Source of the DNA: Hydrogenovibrio halophilus DSM 15072
GTDB lineage: Bacteria; Pseudomonadota; Gammaproteobacteria; Thiomicrospirales; Thiomicrospiraceae
DNA: 64,000 bases
Assembly (NCBI RefSeq): GCF_000384235.1
Contig: NZ_KB913033.1
Location: 1,371,164 to 1,435,163 of the forward strand
Direction of reading: 5' to 3'
Made by a program: the position numbers and the translations under genes. The notes beneath the pieces are model-generated. The model worked only from the letters and a program-made list of their open reading frames with translations, had not been told where the DNA came from and did not search any database. Of this stretch, positions 35,680 to 45,141 are shown piece by piece (positions within the stretch are counted from its first letter, which is position 1; each line of letters opens with the position of its first letter).

Positions 35680-37479
35680 TCAGCGTGGCTCCGTGGTCCG
35701 GGAGACGCAGTTGAGGCGCTGATGGATGTCGGCATACTCAAGGGGGTGGGCCCAGGCAAGAGCGCTGGCCGAATCCGATAAGGGGGCGCAGGTCAATTGC
35801 GAGGAGGGACTCGGCCAGACCTGTGCCGGCAGAATGGGGCTGGGAGGCTGAAATCCGATTCGCTCACCGTCGCTCAGGCGCCAGCCATCCGCGAGATGGT
35901 AACGTTGGAGCCAGTTCCGGCGCAACGTTTCGCGCCAGGCGTGAGCGTTGCCTTTGGGGTTGAGGCGGGTTCGGCCCATGTCTTTGGTCGCCTGATCCCA
36001 GTTTTGCAATCCGTCCAGCATGAAACTGAGGTCCGCTAACTCGGCCTGACCAATGTTTGGAAAGGGCGATTCCACACCGATCGCAGCGGGCATCGCGTCC
36101 GACTGAAGCTGCTGCCACAGTGTCTGTGCCAGTTTTTGTCCGATCTGAAGGGTGGTCACAGTGGGCTGGTGACGGATGGCGGCGGCGTAGGCGGAGAGTA
36201 GCAGCCCATTCCACCCCAGCAGAGCTTTGTTGTCGACGGGGGCCTGAGTTCGGCTGCAGCCCAATTGCGTCCGAATCAACGGCCAGTGCTCGTCAATGGC
36301 GTCGCTGGGTTTGGGCAGCCAGCCGTCGGCAAAAGGCGGACTCTGGTTTAATGACCAGGCCTGGTGGACCTGCTTCCAGGCGTCGCTGGACAGATGCGGG
36401 CGCAGCGAGGTTTGCAGAGCGTCCAGTGACCACAGATAGTTGCCTCCTTCCCTGCCACTGGCGTCCAGAGCCGATTGGGAGCCGATGGCCAGTCCCAATG
36501 CGTCCACAAACAGGACGTTTTGCACATAATGCAGGGTTCGCTGGGCGGTCTGTAAAAAATCGGTGCGGTCGTATTCGGTGCTGGCCTGAAAATACAGGCG
36601 GGCCAGCATTGCCTGGGTATAAAGCATTTTTTCAAAATGCGGGGTCTGCCAGTCCGGGTCCACGCTGTAGCGGAAAAAGCCGCCGTGAATGTGGTCCTGC
36701 AGATGCTGGTTCTGCATCTGCTCCAGTGTCAGGAGCAGCCACTCGTTCAGAGCGTCATGCTCAGGCAGGTCGGGGTGCTGTTGCAGTATCGACAGCACCG
36801 TCAGCAATAATGGCGCGCGGGGAAATTTCTGTGTGCCGCTCAGGCCTCCGCTGAGTTCGTCGGCCTGCTTAAGCAGTTCACGGCTCAGATGACGGGCAAA
36901 GTTGTCGGGCGTGCGTTCTGACGGCGGTTGATGGTCCTTTTCCGGGGCGTCGGGCTGTCTGGCCTGCTGCACCAGTTCCCGGATGCGCTGAGGCTGGGTT
37001 TGCCAGGCCCGGACGCTGCGTTCCAGTGTCTGACGGAAGACATTGGGTTGCTGATAGACAAAGGCGACAAACGGGTCGCCTTCCGGTGTCAGAATCAGGT
37101 GCTGGGGCCAGCCTGCATGACCGGCCAGTTTGCGACTGGTATCGAGCATGGTCTGATCCAGCGCCGAATCCAGTTCGCGGTCGATTTTGACGGAAATGAA
37201 GTGCCGGTTCAGGTAGGCGGCGGTGTCGGACGACTGGTAGTTGTCGGCCTGCATGACATGGCACCAGTGGCAGGCATAATAGCCACTGGAAAGCAGAATC
37301 AGCTTGTCGTTTTTGCGGGCCCGATCCAGAACGGCGGGAGTCCAGAGCTGCCAGTCGACCGGGTCGTCGCCATGCATGGCCAGGTAGGCAGACGGGTGGT
37401 CTTTCAACGCGTTGGCGGCATAAGCCGGAGAAAGAATCCCCCAGCTTATGCCAATCAGAGCAATGATCCAGCAACACAT
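35680..37479 (-). CDS. DUF255 thioredoxin-like protein with signal or anchor segment
   Basis: This 599-residue protein starts MCCWIIALIGISWGILSPAYA, a signal peptide or anchor, so it likely works in the periplasm. The Trx-like domain (about residues 20-170) contains ACHWCHVMQ with the paired CxxC and the DUF255 landmark DPVDWQLW. A helical domain follows, of the glycoside-hydrolase-like (alpha/alpha)6 type. It is related to YyaL/SPATA20 but shorter. The function is unknown; thiol redox is plausible. The start is placed here because a longer frame runs into tatC and has no plausible N-terminus. A palindrome copy encodes HQAWS. Confidence 0.8.
   Translation of the reverse strand: MCCWIIALIGISWGILSPAYAANALKDHPSAYLAMHGDDPVDWQLWTPAVLDRARKNDKLILLSSGYYACHWCHVMQADNYQSSDTAAYLNRHFISVKIDRELDSALDQTMLDTSRKLAGHAGWPQHLILTPEGDPFVAFVYQQPNVFRQTLERSVRAWQTQPQRIRELVQQARQPDAPEKDHQPPSERTPDNFARHLSRELLKQADELSGGLSGTQKFPRAPLLLTVLSILQQHPDLPEHDALNEWLLLTLEQMQNQHLQDHIHGGFFRYSVDPDWQTPHFEKMLYTQAMLARLYFQASTEYDRTDFLQTAQRTLHYVQNVLFVDALGLAIGSQSALDASGREGGNYLWSLDALQTSLRPHLSSDAWKQVHQAWSLNQSPPFADGWLPKPSDAIDEHWPLIRTQLGCSRTQAPVDNKALLGWNGLLLSAYAAAIRHQPTVTTLQIGQKLAQTLWQQLQSDAMPAAIGVESPFPNIGQAELADLSFMLDGLQNWDQATKDMGRTRLNPKGNAHAWRETLRRNWLQRYHLADGWRLSDGERIGFQPPSPILPAQVWPSPSSQLTCAPLSDSASALAWAHPLEYADIHQRLNCVSRTTEPR
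36354..36365. repeat. ACCAGGCCTGGT palindrome inside the DUF255 gene
   Basis: An exact copy encoding His-Gln-Ala-Trp-Ser on the minus strand. TTTAATG flanks the left side. Confidence 0.95.
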
Positions 37480-37502
37480 CGGCCATAAAAAAGCCCCATT
37501 TG

Positions 37503-37514
37503 ACCAGGCCTGGT
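37503..37514. repeat. ACCAGGCCTGGT palindrome touching the tatC stop codon
   Basis: An exact copy in the 34-base gap between tatC and the DUF255 gene. Its last base is the third base of the tatC TAA read on the minus strand. The flanks are ATTTG and TATTTTTTG. Confidence 0.95.
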
Positions 37515-38512
37515 TATTTTTTGGGCGACTCGTCATCATCGGGTTTGTCTGAGTCCCCGCGCTGGCGTTTGGACTGATCTTTTTCCAGTGCATCGAATTC
37601 GGCATCAATCTTTTCAAAGGCATCGTCCCATTCACTGTCGTCCCAGTCATCGTCAAGCTGATCGGCATAGCGGTCATCGAATTCCGGTTCTGTTTTGGTA
37701 TTGGCCTGTTGGTCTGAGGTTGGTTGTGACCGATCGTCGTTCCCGTCGGTTTCGTCCTCATCCTCGTTTTTACGACGGGCCTTGACGATCATGCCGCCGA
37801 TGATCACACCGGCTTCATACAGCAGCCAGACCGGTATGGCGAGCAGTGTCTGTGAAACAATGTCCGGCGGGGTCAGCAGCATGCCCAGCACAAACGCTGC
37901 GACCACAATGTAGGGGCGGGCATGCGCCATTTTTTCAGGGGAGGTCATGCCGGTGATGATCAGCAGCACCACCACAATCGGCACTTCAAACGCCAGGCCA
38001 AAGGCGAAGAACATTTTGATGACAAAGTCCAGATACAGGGCAATGTCGGTGGCCACAGTGACGCCTTCCGGGGCGGCGGTGGAAAGGAAACCGAACACCA
38101 GCGGGAAGACCACATAGTAGGCAAACAGCCCACCGGCATAAAACAGAAAGGAGCTGAAAAACAGCAAAGGCCCGATCAGACGTTTTTCGTGTTGATACAG
38201 GGCGGGAGCAATGAACCACCAGATCTGATACAGCAGATACGGCATGGCCAGGTAAATGGCCAGCACCAGACTCAATTTAAAGGGCGTCAGAAACGGGGAA
38301 GCCACGCCCGTGGCAATCATGCTGGTGCCTTCGGGCAAAAAGCGCGACAAGGGTTCGGAAATGTAAATATAGAGGTCGTTCGCAAAAGGGAACAGCGCAA
38401 TAAACAGCACCAGTATGGCCAGTACGGCTTTGGTCACGGCATTGCGCAGGTCCAGCAGGTGGTGGACCAGTGACATTTCCTTGTCTTGGGGTGGCAGGGC
38501 GCCGTCGCTCAT
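37514..38512 (-). CDS. tatC: Sec-independent protein translocase TatC with long acidic tail
   Basis: This 332-residue protein is the twin-arginine signal receptor of the Tat export system. HHLLDLRNAVTKA, the six membrane helices and the conserved FAFGLAFEVPIVVVLLI, FVLGMLLTPPDIVSQ and IPVWLLYE are clear. After the last helix (about residue 245) a tail of roughly 85 residues, dominated by Asp and Glu, extends beyond the usual TatC end (E. coli 258 residues). It overlaps tatB by four bases. Tat substrates include redox proteins that need folding before export. Confidence 0.95.
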   Translation of the reverse strand: MSDGALPPQDKEMSLVHHLLDLRNAVTKAVLAILVLFIALFPFANDLYIYISEPLSRFLPEGTSMIATGVASPFLTPFKLSLVLAIYLAMPYLLYQIWWFIAPALYQHEKRLIGPLLFFSSFLFYAGGLFAYYVVFPLVFGFLSTAAPEGVTVATDIALYLDFVIKMFFAFGLAFEVPIVVVLLIITGMTSPEKMAHARPYIVVAAFVLGMLLTPPDIVSQTLLAIPVWLLYEAGVIIGGMIVKARRKNEDEDETDGNDDRSQPTSDQQANTKTEPEFDDRYADQLDDDWDDSEWDDAFEKIDAEFDALEKDQSKRQRGDSDKPDDDESPKK

Positions 38513-39018
38513 GGGGTCGTCCGTTTTTCTGTGGTATCGCTGTCAGACGAGGGTTCCGGCTTGGCAGGCGTTGAGTCTGTCGCATCGGCGGTGGTTGGTG
38601 GTGCCTCCGAACCGGTTGTGTCCGATGATTCCGAGGTTTCTGAATCTGGCGTGTTCGGTGGTTTGGGCTGGGCCGGAGCACGGTTGAACTGCGAAGGCGA
38701 CACCTCGTCCAGCTCGCCGAACGGACGGGTGATGCCTTCGTTTTCCCGCAGGTCTTTTTCGATCTCGGAAAAATCCGTGTGCATGGAGCGGGAGATGTCT
38801 TCCAGCTCCTTGCGCTCCTGTTCCAGATTCATCGAACTCTGAAGCTCGCGAACCGTGTCATTGAGCTCGCTGTTTTCGCGAACGGAATGCACAAAACGTT
38901 TGGTCTTGCCCATGAATTGCCCGATTTTACGTGCGACTTCGGGCATACGCTCCGGGCCGATCACCAGCAGAGCGATCACCAGAATGATCATGATTTCGAG
39001 CATGCCGATATCAAACAT
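38509..39018 (-). CDS. tatB: Sec-independent protein translocase TatB
   Basis: This 169-residue protein has the single N-terminal helix and hinge MFDIGMLEIMIILVIALLVIGPERMPEVARKIGQFMGK with the conserved Glu in the helix and GPERMP. An amphipathic helix and a Pro/Ser/Thr/Glu-rich tail follow. It forms the substrate receptor with TatC. It lies 39 bases after tatA and its stop overlaps tatC. Confidence 0.95.
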   Translation of the reverse strand: MFDIGMLEIMIILVIALLVIGPERMPEVARKIGQFMGKTKRFVHSVRENSELNDTVRELQSSMNLEQERKELEDISRSMHTDFSEIEKDLRENEGITRPFGELDEVSPSQFNRAPAQPKPPNTPDSETSESSDTTGSEAPPTTADATDSTPAKPEPSSDSDTTEKRTTP

Positions 39019-39057
39019 CGCTTACACGTCCTTATGGCCGGTCAGGCCAGAGTGATT

Positions 39058-39336
39058 TCAGGCCTTGGGGGTTTTGTCCGTTGGCTCGTCGTCTGATTTC
39101 GTTTCTGACGTGGCTTTGTCGGCGTCTTTTTTCTCTTCGGCCTGGACGTCAAACACATTGTTGTCTTTTTCTTCCAGCTTGTCGTTCTCTTCTTTTTTGT
39201 CTTCTTCGGCGACGGCTTTTTTGAAGCCTTTGATCGCTCCGCCCAGATCGGAACCGACATTGCGCAGGCGCTTGGCGCCGAACAGAACCAGGACAATGGC
39301 CAGAATAATCAGTAGTTGCCAGATGCTAATACCCAT
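39058..39336 (-). CDS. tatA: Sec-independent protein translocase TatA
   Basis: This 92-residue pore-forming subunit has [20 protein letters not shown] followed by [21 protein letters not shown], the standard TatA helix, FG hinge and amphipathic helix. The tail is highly charged with Glu, Lys and Asp. It heads tatABC, downstream of a HIT-family gene and the his genes, as in Pseudomonas. Confidence 0.96.
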   Translation of the reverse strand: MGISIWQLLIILAIVLVLFGAKRLRNVGSDLGGAIKGFKKAVAEEDKKEENDKLEEKDNNVFDVQAEEKKDADKATSETKSDDEPTDKTPKA

Positions 39337-39450
39337 GAGTGTGATCTCCGTTATGATCGGTCGAAAGAATAGCCGCTAATCTTAGCAGAAACGCCAAGCG
39401 CATGGCAATTTTGTGCGTTTTTCACCATGACAGCGTCATGGTAAATGCGG

Positions 39451-39771
39451 CTAATTGCCCAGTAAATGAATGTGAATGTGGAACACTTCCTGTCCACCGG
39501 ATTCCCCGGTGTGAATCTGGGTTTTAAACCCGTCGAGACTCTGTGCCTGAGCCAGTTGCGGCAACAACAGCATCATGTGACCCATCAGATCCTTGTCTTC
39601 GGGGGCCAGGTCAAACAAGGTCGGGATCGGCTTTTTGGGGATCACCAGCAGGTGAACCCGTGCCTTGGGGTTGATGTCGTGAATCACAATGCACTTTTCG
39701 TCTTCGTGCACAATGTCGGCGGGAATTTCCCGGTCGATGATTTGACTGAAGAGGGTTTTTTCAGGTGTCAT
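39451..39771 (-). CDS. hinT: HIT-family protein (HinT-like)
   Basis: This 106-residue nucleotide-binding hydrolase hydrolyses purine nucleoside phosphoramidates. The catalytic histidine triad is EVFHIHIHLLG, preceded by HTGESGGQ. The N-terminal TLFSQIIDREIPADIVHEDE is also typical. It lies between hisE and tatA on the minus strand. The family is sometimes annotated as ycfF. Confidence 0.93.
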   Translation of the reverse strand: MTPEKTLFSQIIDREIPADIVHEDEKCIVIHDINPKARVHLLVIPKKPIPTLFDLAPEDKDLMGHMMLLLPQLAQAQSLDGFKTQIHTGESGGQEVFHIHIHLLGN

Positions 39772-39877
39772 AGTTTTTTCCTGTTTGTTGATGAGGCCAT
39801 TGAATTTGGCCGTCGTTGTATGAGAATCTTGTGAACACTCATAGTTGGATCACGCTATTGTGACCCTGATGACGCCT

Positions 39878-40222
39878 TTATTGGCGCCGGGCTTTTTCTT
39901 CGTGGCCGGATAGGCCAAAACGCCGTTCCAGTTCGCGGCTGACGTCCTGGGCACTGAGTCCCTGATGGTGCAACAGCACCAGTGTGTGAAACCACAGGTC
40001 GGCCACTTCGCCGATCAGGTGAGTTTGGTCCTGATGCTGAGTGACGCTGTGTTCCAGGTCCTTGGCAGCCATGACCGTTTCCGTGGCTTCTTCGCCCACT
40101 TTTTTCAGAATTTTGTCCAGTCCCTTATGATACAAACTGGCGACGTAAGAGTCATCCGGGGAGTCATTTTTGCGCGATTGCAGAACCTGATCCAGTTGCG
40201 TCAGAATGTCGTTGTCGGTCAT
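39878..40222 (-). CDS. hisE: Phosphoribosyl-ATP pyrophosphatase
   Basis: This 114-residue enzyme removes pyrophosphate from PR-ATP in histidine synthesis. [31 protein letters not shown] and [19 protein letters not shown] are the MazG-like helices with acidic metal ligands. It overlaps hisF by four bases. hisI, often fused or adjacent, is absent here and presumably elsewhere. Confidence 0.94.
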   Translation of the reverse strand: MTDNDILTQLDQVLQSRKNDSPDDSYVASLYHKGLDKILKKVGEEATETVMAAKDLEHSVTQHQDQTHLIGEVADLWFHTLVLLHHQGLSAQDVSRELERRFGLSGHEEKARRQ

Positions 40223-40992
40223 AAACGCACCTCTATGCCCTGTTTTTGCATTCGGTTTTTGGCCTGTTCAATGGTGTATTCCCCAAAATGAAAAATACTG
40301 GCCGCCAGCACCGCTTCGGCATGGCCTTCTGTGACCCCGGCGCACAGGTGATCCAGATTGCCCACGCCGCCGGAAGCAATGACCGGAATCGGCACTGCGT
40401 CGGCAATGGCGCGGGTCAGCGCCAGATCAAACCCGGATTTGGTGCCGTCCTGATCCATGCTGGTCACCAGCAGTTCTCCGGCACCCAGTTCGGCCATTTT
40501 CCTAGCCCATTCCAGTGCGTCGATGCCCGTGGGCTTGCGCCCGCCATGGGTGAAGATTTCCCATTTGTCCGGGTCGCCGGGTGCGCTGACTTTTTTGGCG
40601 TCGATGGCGACCACAATGCACTGGGCGCCGAATTTGTCACTGGCTTCCTGCACAAAGCCGGGGTTGAAAATGGCGGCGGAGTTGATGGCCACCTTGTCGG
40701 CACCGGCATTGAGCAGGGTACGCACATTGTCAACGCTGCGAATGCCGCCGCCAACCGTCAGAGGGATGAACACCTGACTGGCCACGCTTTCGACCACGTG
40801 AATGATGGTGTCGCGGTCATGGGCCGTGGCGGTGATGTCCAGAAAGGTCAGTTCGTCGGCCCCCTGCTGGTCGTATTTTTTGGCGATTTCCACCGGGTCG
40901 CCGGCATCGCGAATGTCCACAAACTGAACGCCCTTGACCACACGACCATTGTCAACGTCCAGGCAGGGAATGATGCGTTTGGCCAGTGTCAT
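40219..40992 (-). CDS. hisF: Imidazole glycerol phosphate synthase, cyclase subunit
   Basis: This 257-residue (beta/alpha)8 enzyme uses ammonia from HisH to make IGP and [41 protein letters not shown], the catalytic Asp in VVAIDAKK, and [15 protein letters not shown] are clear. Each his gene start overlaps the preceding stop (hisA by four bases), fitting a tightly coupled operon. Confidence 0.97.
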   Translation of the reverse strand: MTLAKRIIPCLDVDNGRVVKGVQFVDIRDAGDPVEIAKKYDQQGADELTFLDITATAHDRDTIIHVVESVASQVFIPLTVGGGIRSVDNVRTLLNAGADKVAINSAAIFNPGFVQEASDKFGAQCIVVAIDAKKVSAPGDPDKWEIFTHGGRKPTGIDALEWARKMAELGAGELLVTSMDQDGTKSGFDLALTRAIADAVPIPVIASGGVGNLDHLCAGVTEGHAEAVLAASIFHFGEYTIEQAKNRMQKQGIEVRL

Positions 40993-41750
40993 GATGAGGT
41001 CGCTCCGGCAAGTTGTTGCGACAGCTGATCCGACAGGGTCTGTCCCTGTCCGAAGTCCAGTGTGCCTTCGTAGATGGCGCGCCCGGTGATGGCAGCGGTC
41101 ACGCCGTCGGATTCGATTTGAGCCAGCGCCCGGATGTCGTCCAGATTGGTGATGCCGCCGGAAGCGATGATGGGGATGTTCAGTGCCTGAGCGAGTTTCT
41201 GGGTGGCCTCGATGTTGACGCCCTGCATCATGCCATCACGGCCAATGTCGGTATACACAATGGCTTCGACGCCGTCGTTTTCAAACCGTTTTCCCAGCGT
41301 CTCGACATGGTGGTCGGTGATTTCGGCCCAGCCATTGATGGCGACCTTGCCGTCCTTGGCATCCAGGCCGACAATGATGTGGCCGGGGAAGCGTTCGCAG
41401 GCCTGACGCACAAAGTCCGGGTCGTGAACGGCCTGGGTGCCGATGATGCAGTAACTGACGCCGGCATCCAGATAGGCTTCAATGGTGGCGAGGTCGCGGA
41501 GGCCGCCGCCGATCTGGATGGGGAGGTCGGGGTAGGCTTCGCGCACCTGATACACGGCACTGGCATTGACCGGTTTGCCGGCAAAGGCGCCATTCAGATC
41601 CACCATGTGCAGGCGTCTGGCACCCTGTTCGGTCCATTTCTGCGCCATGGCGACGATGTCGCCGGAAAAGACGGTGGCGTCGTTCATGTCGCCCTGACGT
41701 AGGCGGACGCATTGTCCATCCTTGAGGTCGATTGCGGGAATTAAAAGCAT
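40989..41750 (-). CDS. hisA: ProFAR isomerase
   Basis: This 253-residue (beta/alpha)8 isomerase converts ProFAR to [26 protein letters not shown] contains the catalytic Asp in [18 protein letters not shown] and [14 protein letters not shown] provide the second acid and phosphate site. It lies between hisH and hisF. Confidence 0.97.
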   Translation of the reverse strand: MLLIPAIDLKDGQCVRLRQGDMNDATVFSGDIVAMAQKWTEQGARRLHMVDLNGAFAGKPVNASAVYQVREAYPDLPIQIGGGLRDLATIEAYLDAGVSYCIIGTQAVHDPDFVRQACERFPGHIIVGLDAKDGKVAINGWAEITDHHVETLGKRFENDGVEAIVYTDIGRDGMMQGVNIEATQKLAQALNIPIIASGGITNLDDIRALAQIESDGVTAAITGRAIYEGTLDFGQGQTLSDQLSQQLAGATSS

Positions 41751-41764
41751 AGCGGTCCTTTGCG

Positions 41765-42424
41765 TTAGGTTCCTGACCAGTGCATGAAGTTTTTCAACAG
41801 ATGCAGGCCTGAGTCGGCACTTTTTTCCGGATGGGCCTGAATGGCAAAGATGTTGTCCTGGGCAATGGCCGAGCAGAATGTTTGACCATGCGTGGTCTGG
41901 CCAGCAATGGTGTCGGCGGCCTCGGGTCGCACATAATAACTGTGAACAAAATAAAACCAGGCGTCCTGCTCGATGCCATGCCAGAGCGGGTGTTCCAGTG
42001 TCTGGTGAATGCGGTTCCAGCCCATGTGCGGCAGTTTCAGGCCGGGGTAGGGGGTCAGGTCGAAGCGATGGGTGTTTCCGGGTAGGCGATTGAGGCAGTC
42101 AACCCCCGCGTTTTCTTCGCTGTGTCCCATTAGCACTTGCAACCCCATGCAGATCCCCAGAAACGGCTTTTCGTTCGATGCCTTGAGAATGGCCTGATGC
42201 AGGCCAGCCTCGGTCAGTGCCTGCATGCAGGCACGGGCCGCACCCTGTCCCGGAAAAATCACGGCGTCGGCCTGGTCAATGCGTGCCGGGTCATGCGTGA
42301 TTTCAATCCGGGTCTGGCTTGGGGCCACGGTTTGTGCGGCCTTGGCGACCGAGTTGAGGTTGCCCATGCCGTAATCGACCACGCACACGGTTTTGTGGTT
42401 GACGCCCGTTTCCACTTCCTTCAT
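41765..42424 (-). CDS. hisH: Imidazole glycerol phosphate synthase, glutaminase subunit
   Basis: This 219-residue class I glutamine amidotransferase supplies ammonia to His[16 protein letters not shown], the nucleophile Cys in [13 protein letters not shown] and the His-Glu pair in [13 protein letters not shown] are present. It lies directly after hisB and 14 bases before hisA. MGNLNSV starting at a later codon is too short to be an alternative. Confidence 0.96.
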   Translation of the reverse strand: MKEVETGVNHKTVCVVDYGMGNLNSVAKAAQTVAPSQTRIEITHDPARIDQADAVIFPGQGAARACMQALTEAGLHQAILKASNEKPFLGICMGLQVLMGHSEENAGVDCLNRLPGNTHRFDLTPYPGLKLPHMGWNRIHQTLEHPLWHGIEQDAWFYFVHSYYVRPEAADTIAGQTTHGQTFCSAIAQDNIFAIQAHPEKSADSGLHLLKNFMHWSGT

Positions 42425-43015
42425 TTACAGGGCCCCTTTGGTCGAAGGAAGTTGGTCGGCCATGCGGGGGTCCGGGGACAGCGCCATGCGCAAGGCGCGT
42501 CCGAAGGATTTGAAAATGGTTTCTGCCTGATGGTGGGCGTTGTGACCGCGAAGGCAATCAATGTGCAGGGTGGCCTGGGCGTGATTGACAAATCCCTGAA
42601 AGAATTCCTGAACCAGCTGAGTCTCGAATTGTCCGATCTGTTCGCGCGTGAAGTCGGCTGCAAAGATCAGTCCGGGGCGCCCGGAAAGGTCGATCACGGT
42701 GCGTGACAAGGCTTCGTCCAGCGGCACATAGGCATGGCCGTAGCGCTGGATGCCTTTTTTGTCTCCCACGGCTTCCTTGACCGCCATGCCCAGAACAATG
42801 CCAATGTCCTCGACTGTGTGATGGTCGTCAATGTGGTTGTCGCCTTTGGCGGTAATGTTCAGATCGATCAGGCCGTGACGGGCAATCTGATCCAGCATGT
42901 GCTCAAAAAAAGGCACGCCAGTGTCAAACCGGCCGTTGCCTTCTCCGTCCAGGTTCAGTTCGATCCGTATCTGGGTTTCAAGCGTGTCACGCGTGATGGA
43001 AGCTTGGCGCATCAT
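42425..43015 (-). CDS. hisB: Imidazoleglycerol-phosphate dehydratase
   Basis: This 196-residue enzyme dehydrates IGP. It is the single-domain form without the phosphatase of E. coli His[34 protein letters not shown] and [19 protein letters not shown] give the metal-binding histidine clusters. The ATG at 43015 (or the adjacent one at 43012) gives the family's start. It heads hisBHAFE; the 270 bases upstream hold one palindrome and then the TIR element. Confidence 0.95.
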   Translation of the reverse strand: MMRQASITRDTLETQIRIELNLDGEGNGRFDTGVPFFEHMLDQIARHGLIDLNITAKGDNHIDDHHTVEDIGIVLGMAVKEAVGDKKGIQRYGHAYVPLDEALSRTVIDLSGRPGLIFAADFTREQIGQFETQLVQEFFQGFVNHAQATLHIDCLRGHNAHHQAETIFKSFGRALRMALSPDPRMADQLPSTKGAL

Positions 43016-43121
43016 GAATAGACTCCCGCATTCGGTCGCGGACCCATGCCAACGTTTTGTGTACAGGTCACTGAGAAATGGCAATATTATAGCCGCCTGG
43101 CCATCGGGTGTGAATTTTTTT

Positions 43122-43133
43122 GCCAGGCCTGGT
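43122..43133. repeat. Palindrome copy upstream of hisB
   Basis: GCCAGGCCTGGT, one edge mismatch, flanked by ATTTTTTT and GGAAAAGG. It lies 107 bases before hisB. Confidence 0.9.
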
Positions 43134-43283
43134 GGAAAAGGTGACGGGGTTGTGTGCGGGGTAAAGGGGCGTTTTCGTGCGTTATGAATGGCTTAGATAT
43201 TTTTAATTGCGCTCATAAAAAAAATTTGCGTCAGCGTGATGATAAGCGCGGGCGGATTTTGCGATAATGTCGCGTGTTTTGAT

Positions 43284-43452
43284 TTATCCCGGAAATTTCA
43301 TAAATTTGCGCCAATATCGCGCAGGAGATTGTTTTTACAAGGAAATTTCTGAAGAAGTGTCGTATCCACGATTACGACCGACTGAAGAAATATTTCTTGT
43401 GGAATCAAGGGGCAAGCGAGATGGTGCATAATTTTATGAATTTTCCGGGTTA
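43284..43452 (+). repeat. Copy 4 of the 170-base TIR element
   Basis: The ends are TTATCCCGGAAATTTCATAAA and TTTTCCGGGTTA, and the body matches the other copies at somewhat lower identity. It lies between hisB and ccoN, ending 43 bases before the predicted FNR box. Confidence 0.88.
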
Positions 43453-43494
43453 TGACTTGGTTCGCCAAAGTCTGGGCTTTGAGCGTTTTAAAAT

Positions 43495-43508
43495 TTGATC
43501 TGGATTAA
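43495..43508. promoter_or_regulatory. Candidate FNR/Anr box upstream of ccoN
   Basis: TTGATCTGGATTAA matches TTGAT-N4-ATCAA at nine of ten defined bases. Its centre is about 61 bases upstream of the start expected from TATAAT at 43551-43556, a spacing used by class I activation. Such control is common for cbb3 oxidase operons. Confidence 0.45.
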
Positions 43509-43638
43509 GTTTTAGCGCGTTTTAAAACGGCCGGAAAAGGCCGAAGTCATTATAATGGCCGACGAGGAAACCGGCTTGTTTGAAAGCAAAGGCTTTCGTG
43601 GCAAGTTGAATTTTTGACTATAAGGGGGAATCCTTCCG

Positions 43639-45069
43639 ATGGATACGACAGTAAAACCACAATACAATGATGGTGTGGTCAAGTACCTGACGGTCGGGGC
43701 AATTGTGTTTTTGGTGCTGGGTACCTTTCTGGGTACTTTTGCCGCTTCACAGCTTGCCTGGCCGGCGTTGAACTTTGACATCGCTGAAATCACGTTTGCG
43801 CGTCTGCGTGTGATGCACACCAATACCGTTATTTTTGCCTTCGGCGGCATGACCTTGATGGCCACGGCCTTCTATACCGTCCAGCGGACGAATGGGGTCA
43901 AGCTCTGGAGTAATGGCATGGCTTGGGTCACCGCCATTCTGTTTACGATTGGTTTGCTGCTGGTGGTGGTGACCATCTCACTGGGCATGACCACTGGTAA
44001 GGAGTACCACGAGCAGGAATGGCCGCTGGCGATTGCGATTGCGTTGGTTTGGACGCTTTACACCCTGAACTTCGTGATGACCATTGCGGCACGCAATAAA
44101 GAAACGCATCCCAATGTGTACGTGTCCAACTGGTTCTTCCTGGGGATGATGATTGCAATCACCTATCTGTATGTGGTGAACGGTCTGGCCATCCCTGTCT
44201 CGCTGTTCCGTTCCTATTCACTGTTTGGTGGTGTTCAGGATGCCATGATCCAGTGGTGGTGGGGCCATAATGCGGTTGGCTTTTTCCTGACAGCCGGTTT
44301 CCTGGGGATCATGTACTACTTTGTTCCCAAGCAGGCTCAACGTCCGATCTATTCCTACCGTCTGTCGGTGATTCACTTCTGGGCTCTGATGTTCGGTTAT
44401 GTCTGGCTGGGTGCTCACCACCTGCAGTATACCGCTCTGCCTGACTGGACCGGGTCGCTGGGTGCGGTCATCTCACTGGCCATGATCATTCCGTCATGGG
44501 GTGGTGCGCTGAACGGGATGCTGACGCTTTCCGGTGCGTGGGACCGTTTGAGAACCGATTACATTCTGCGTTTCCTGATCATCGCCCTGGCGTTCTACGC
44601 AATGGCGACCTTCGAAGGGCCTGTTATGGCGGCGAAGACCGTTAACGCCCTGTCTCACTACACAGACTGGACAGTCGGTCACGTTCACTCCGGTGCACTG
44701 GGCTGGGTTGCCATGGTTTCCATCGGCGCTCTGTACCACATGGTGATGAAAATGTGGAACACCGAAATGTATTCCATGAAGCTGATCAACTTCCATTTCT
44801 GGTTGGCGACCATTGGCACCGTGTTCTACATCGTCGCGATGTGGGTGTCCGGTATCATGCAGGGCTTGATGTGGCGAGCGTATGATGAGTACGGCACACT
44901 GGCTTACACCTTTGCCGAATCGGTTGCTTCTATGCACCCATATTATGTGATGCGTGTCGTCGGTGGTGTCCTGTTCTTCTCAGGCGCGGTTGTGATGCTT
45001 TATAACGTCATTATGACCATCCGCACGGCAAACGCCCGACAGGAAGTGGGCACGACTGCCAACGCATAA
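43639..45069 (+). CDS. ccoN: cbb3-type cytochrome c oxidase subunit I
   Basis: This 476-residue haem-copper oxidase subunit holds the low-spin haem b and the haem b3/CuB site where oxygen is reduced. Multiple membrane helices with the expected His ligands are visible: RLRVMHTNTVIFAFGG, WWWGHNAVGFFLT, MFGYVWLGAHHLQYT and YTDWTVGHVHSGALGWV. It lies in ccoNOQP order. The start follows AGGGGG with good spacing. Confidence 0.97.
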   Translation: MDTTVKPQYNDGVVKYLTVGAIVFLVLGTFLGTFAASQLAWPALNFDIAEITFARLRVMHTNTVIFAFGGMTLMATAFYTVQRTNGVKLWSNGMAWVTAILFTIGLLLVVVTISLGMTTGKEYHEQEWPLAIAIALVWTLYTLNFVMTIAARNKETHPNVYVSNWFFLGMMIAITYLYVVNGLAIPVSLFRSYSLFGGVQDAMIQWWWGHNAVGFFLTAGFLGIMYYFVPKQAQRPIYSYRLSVIHFWALMFGYVWLGAHHLQYTALPDWTGSLGAVISLAMIIPSWGGALNGMLTLSGAWDRLRTDYILRFLIIALAFYAMATFEGPVMAAKTVNALSHYTDWTVGHVHSGALGWVAMVSIGALYHMVMKMWNTEMYSMKLINFHFWLATIGTVFYIVAMWVSGIMQGLMWRAYDEYGTLAYTFAESVASMHPYYVMRVVGGVLFFSGAVVMLYNVIMTIRTANARQEVGTTANA

Positions 45070-45141
45070 CAGCTACAAAAAGGTGGTGAGCCGATTGGCT
45101 TGCCACAAAATACATATGATGAGTTGAGGAGCATTAGACTC

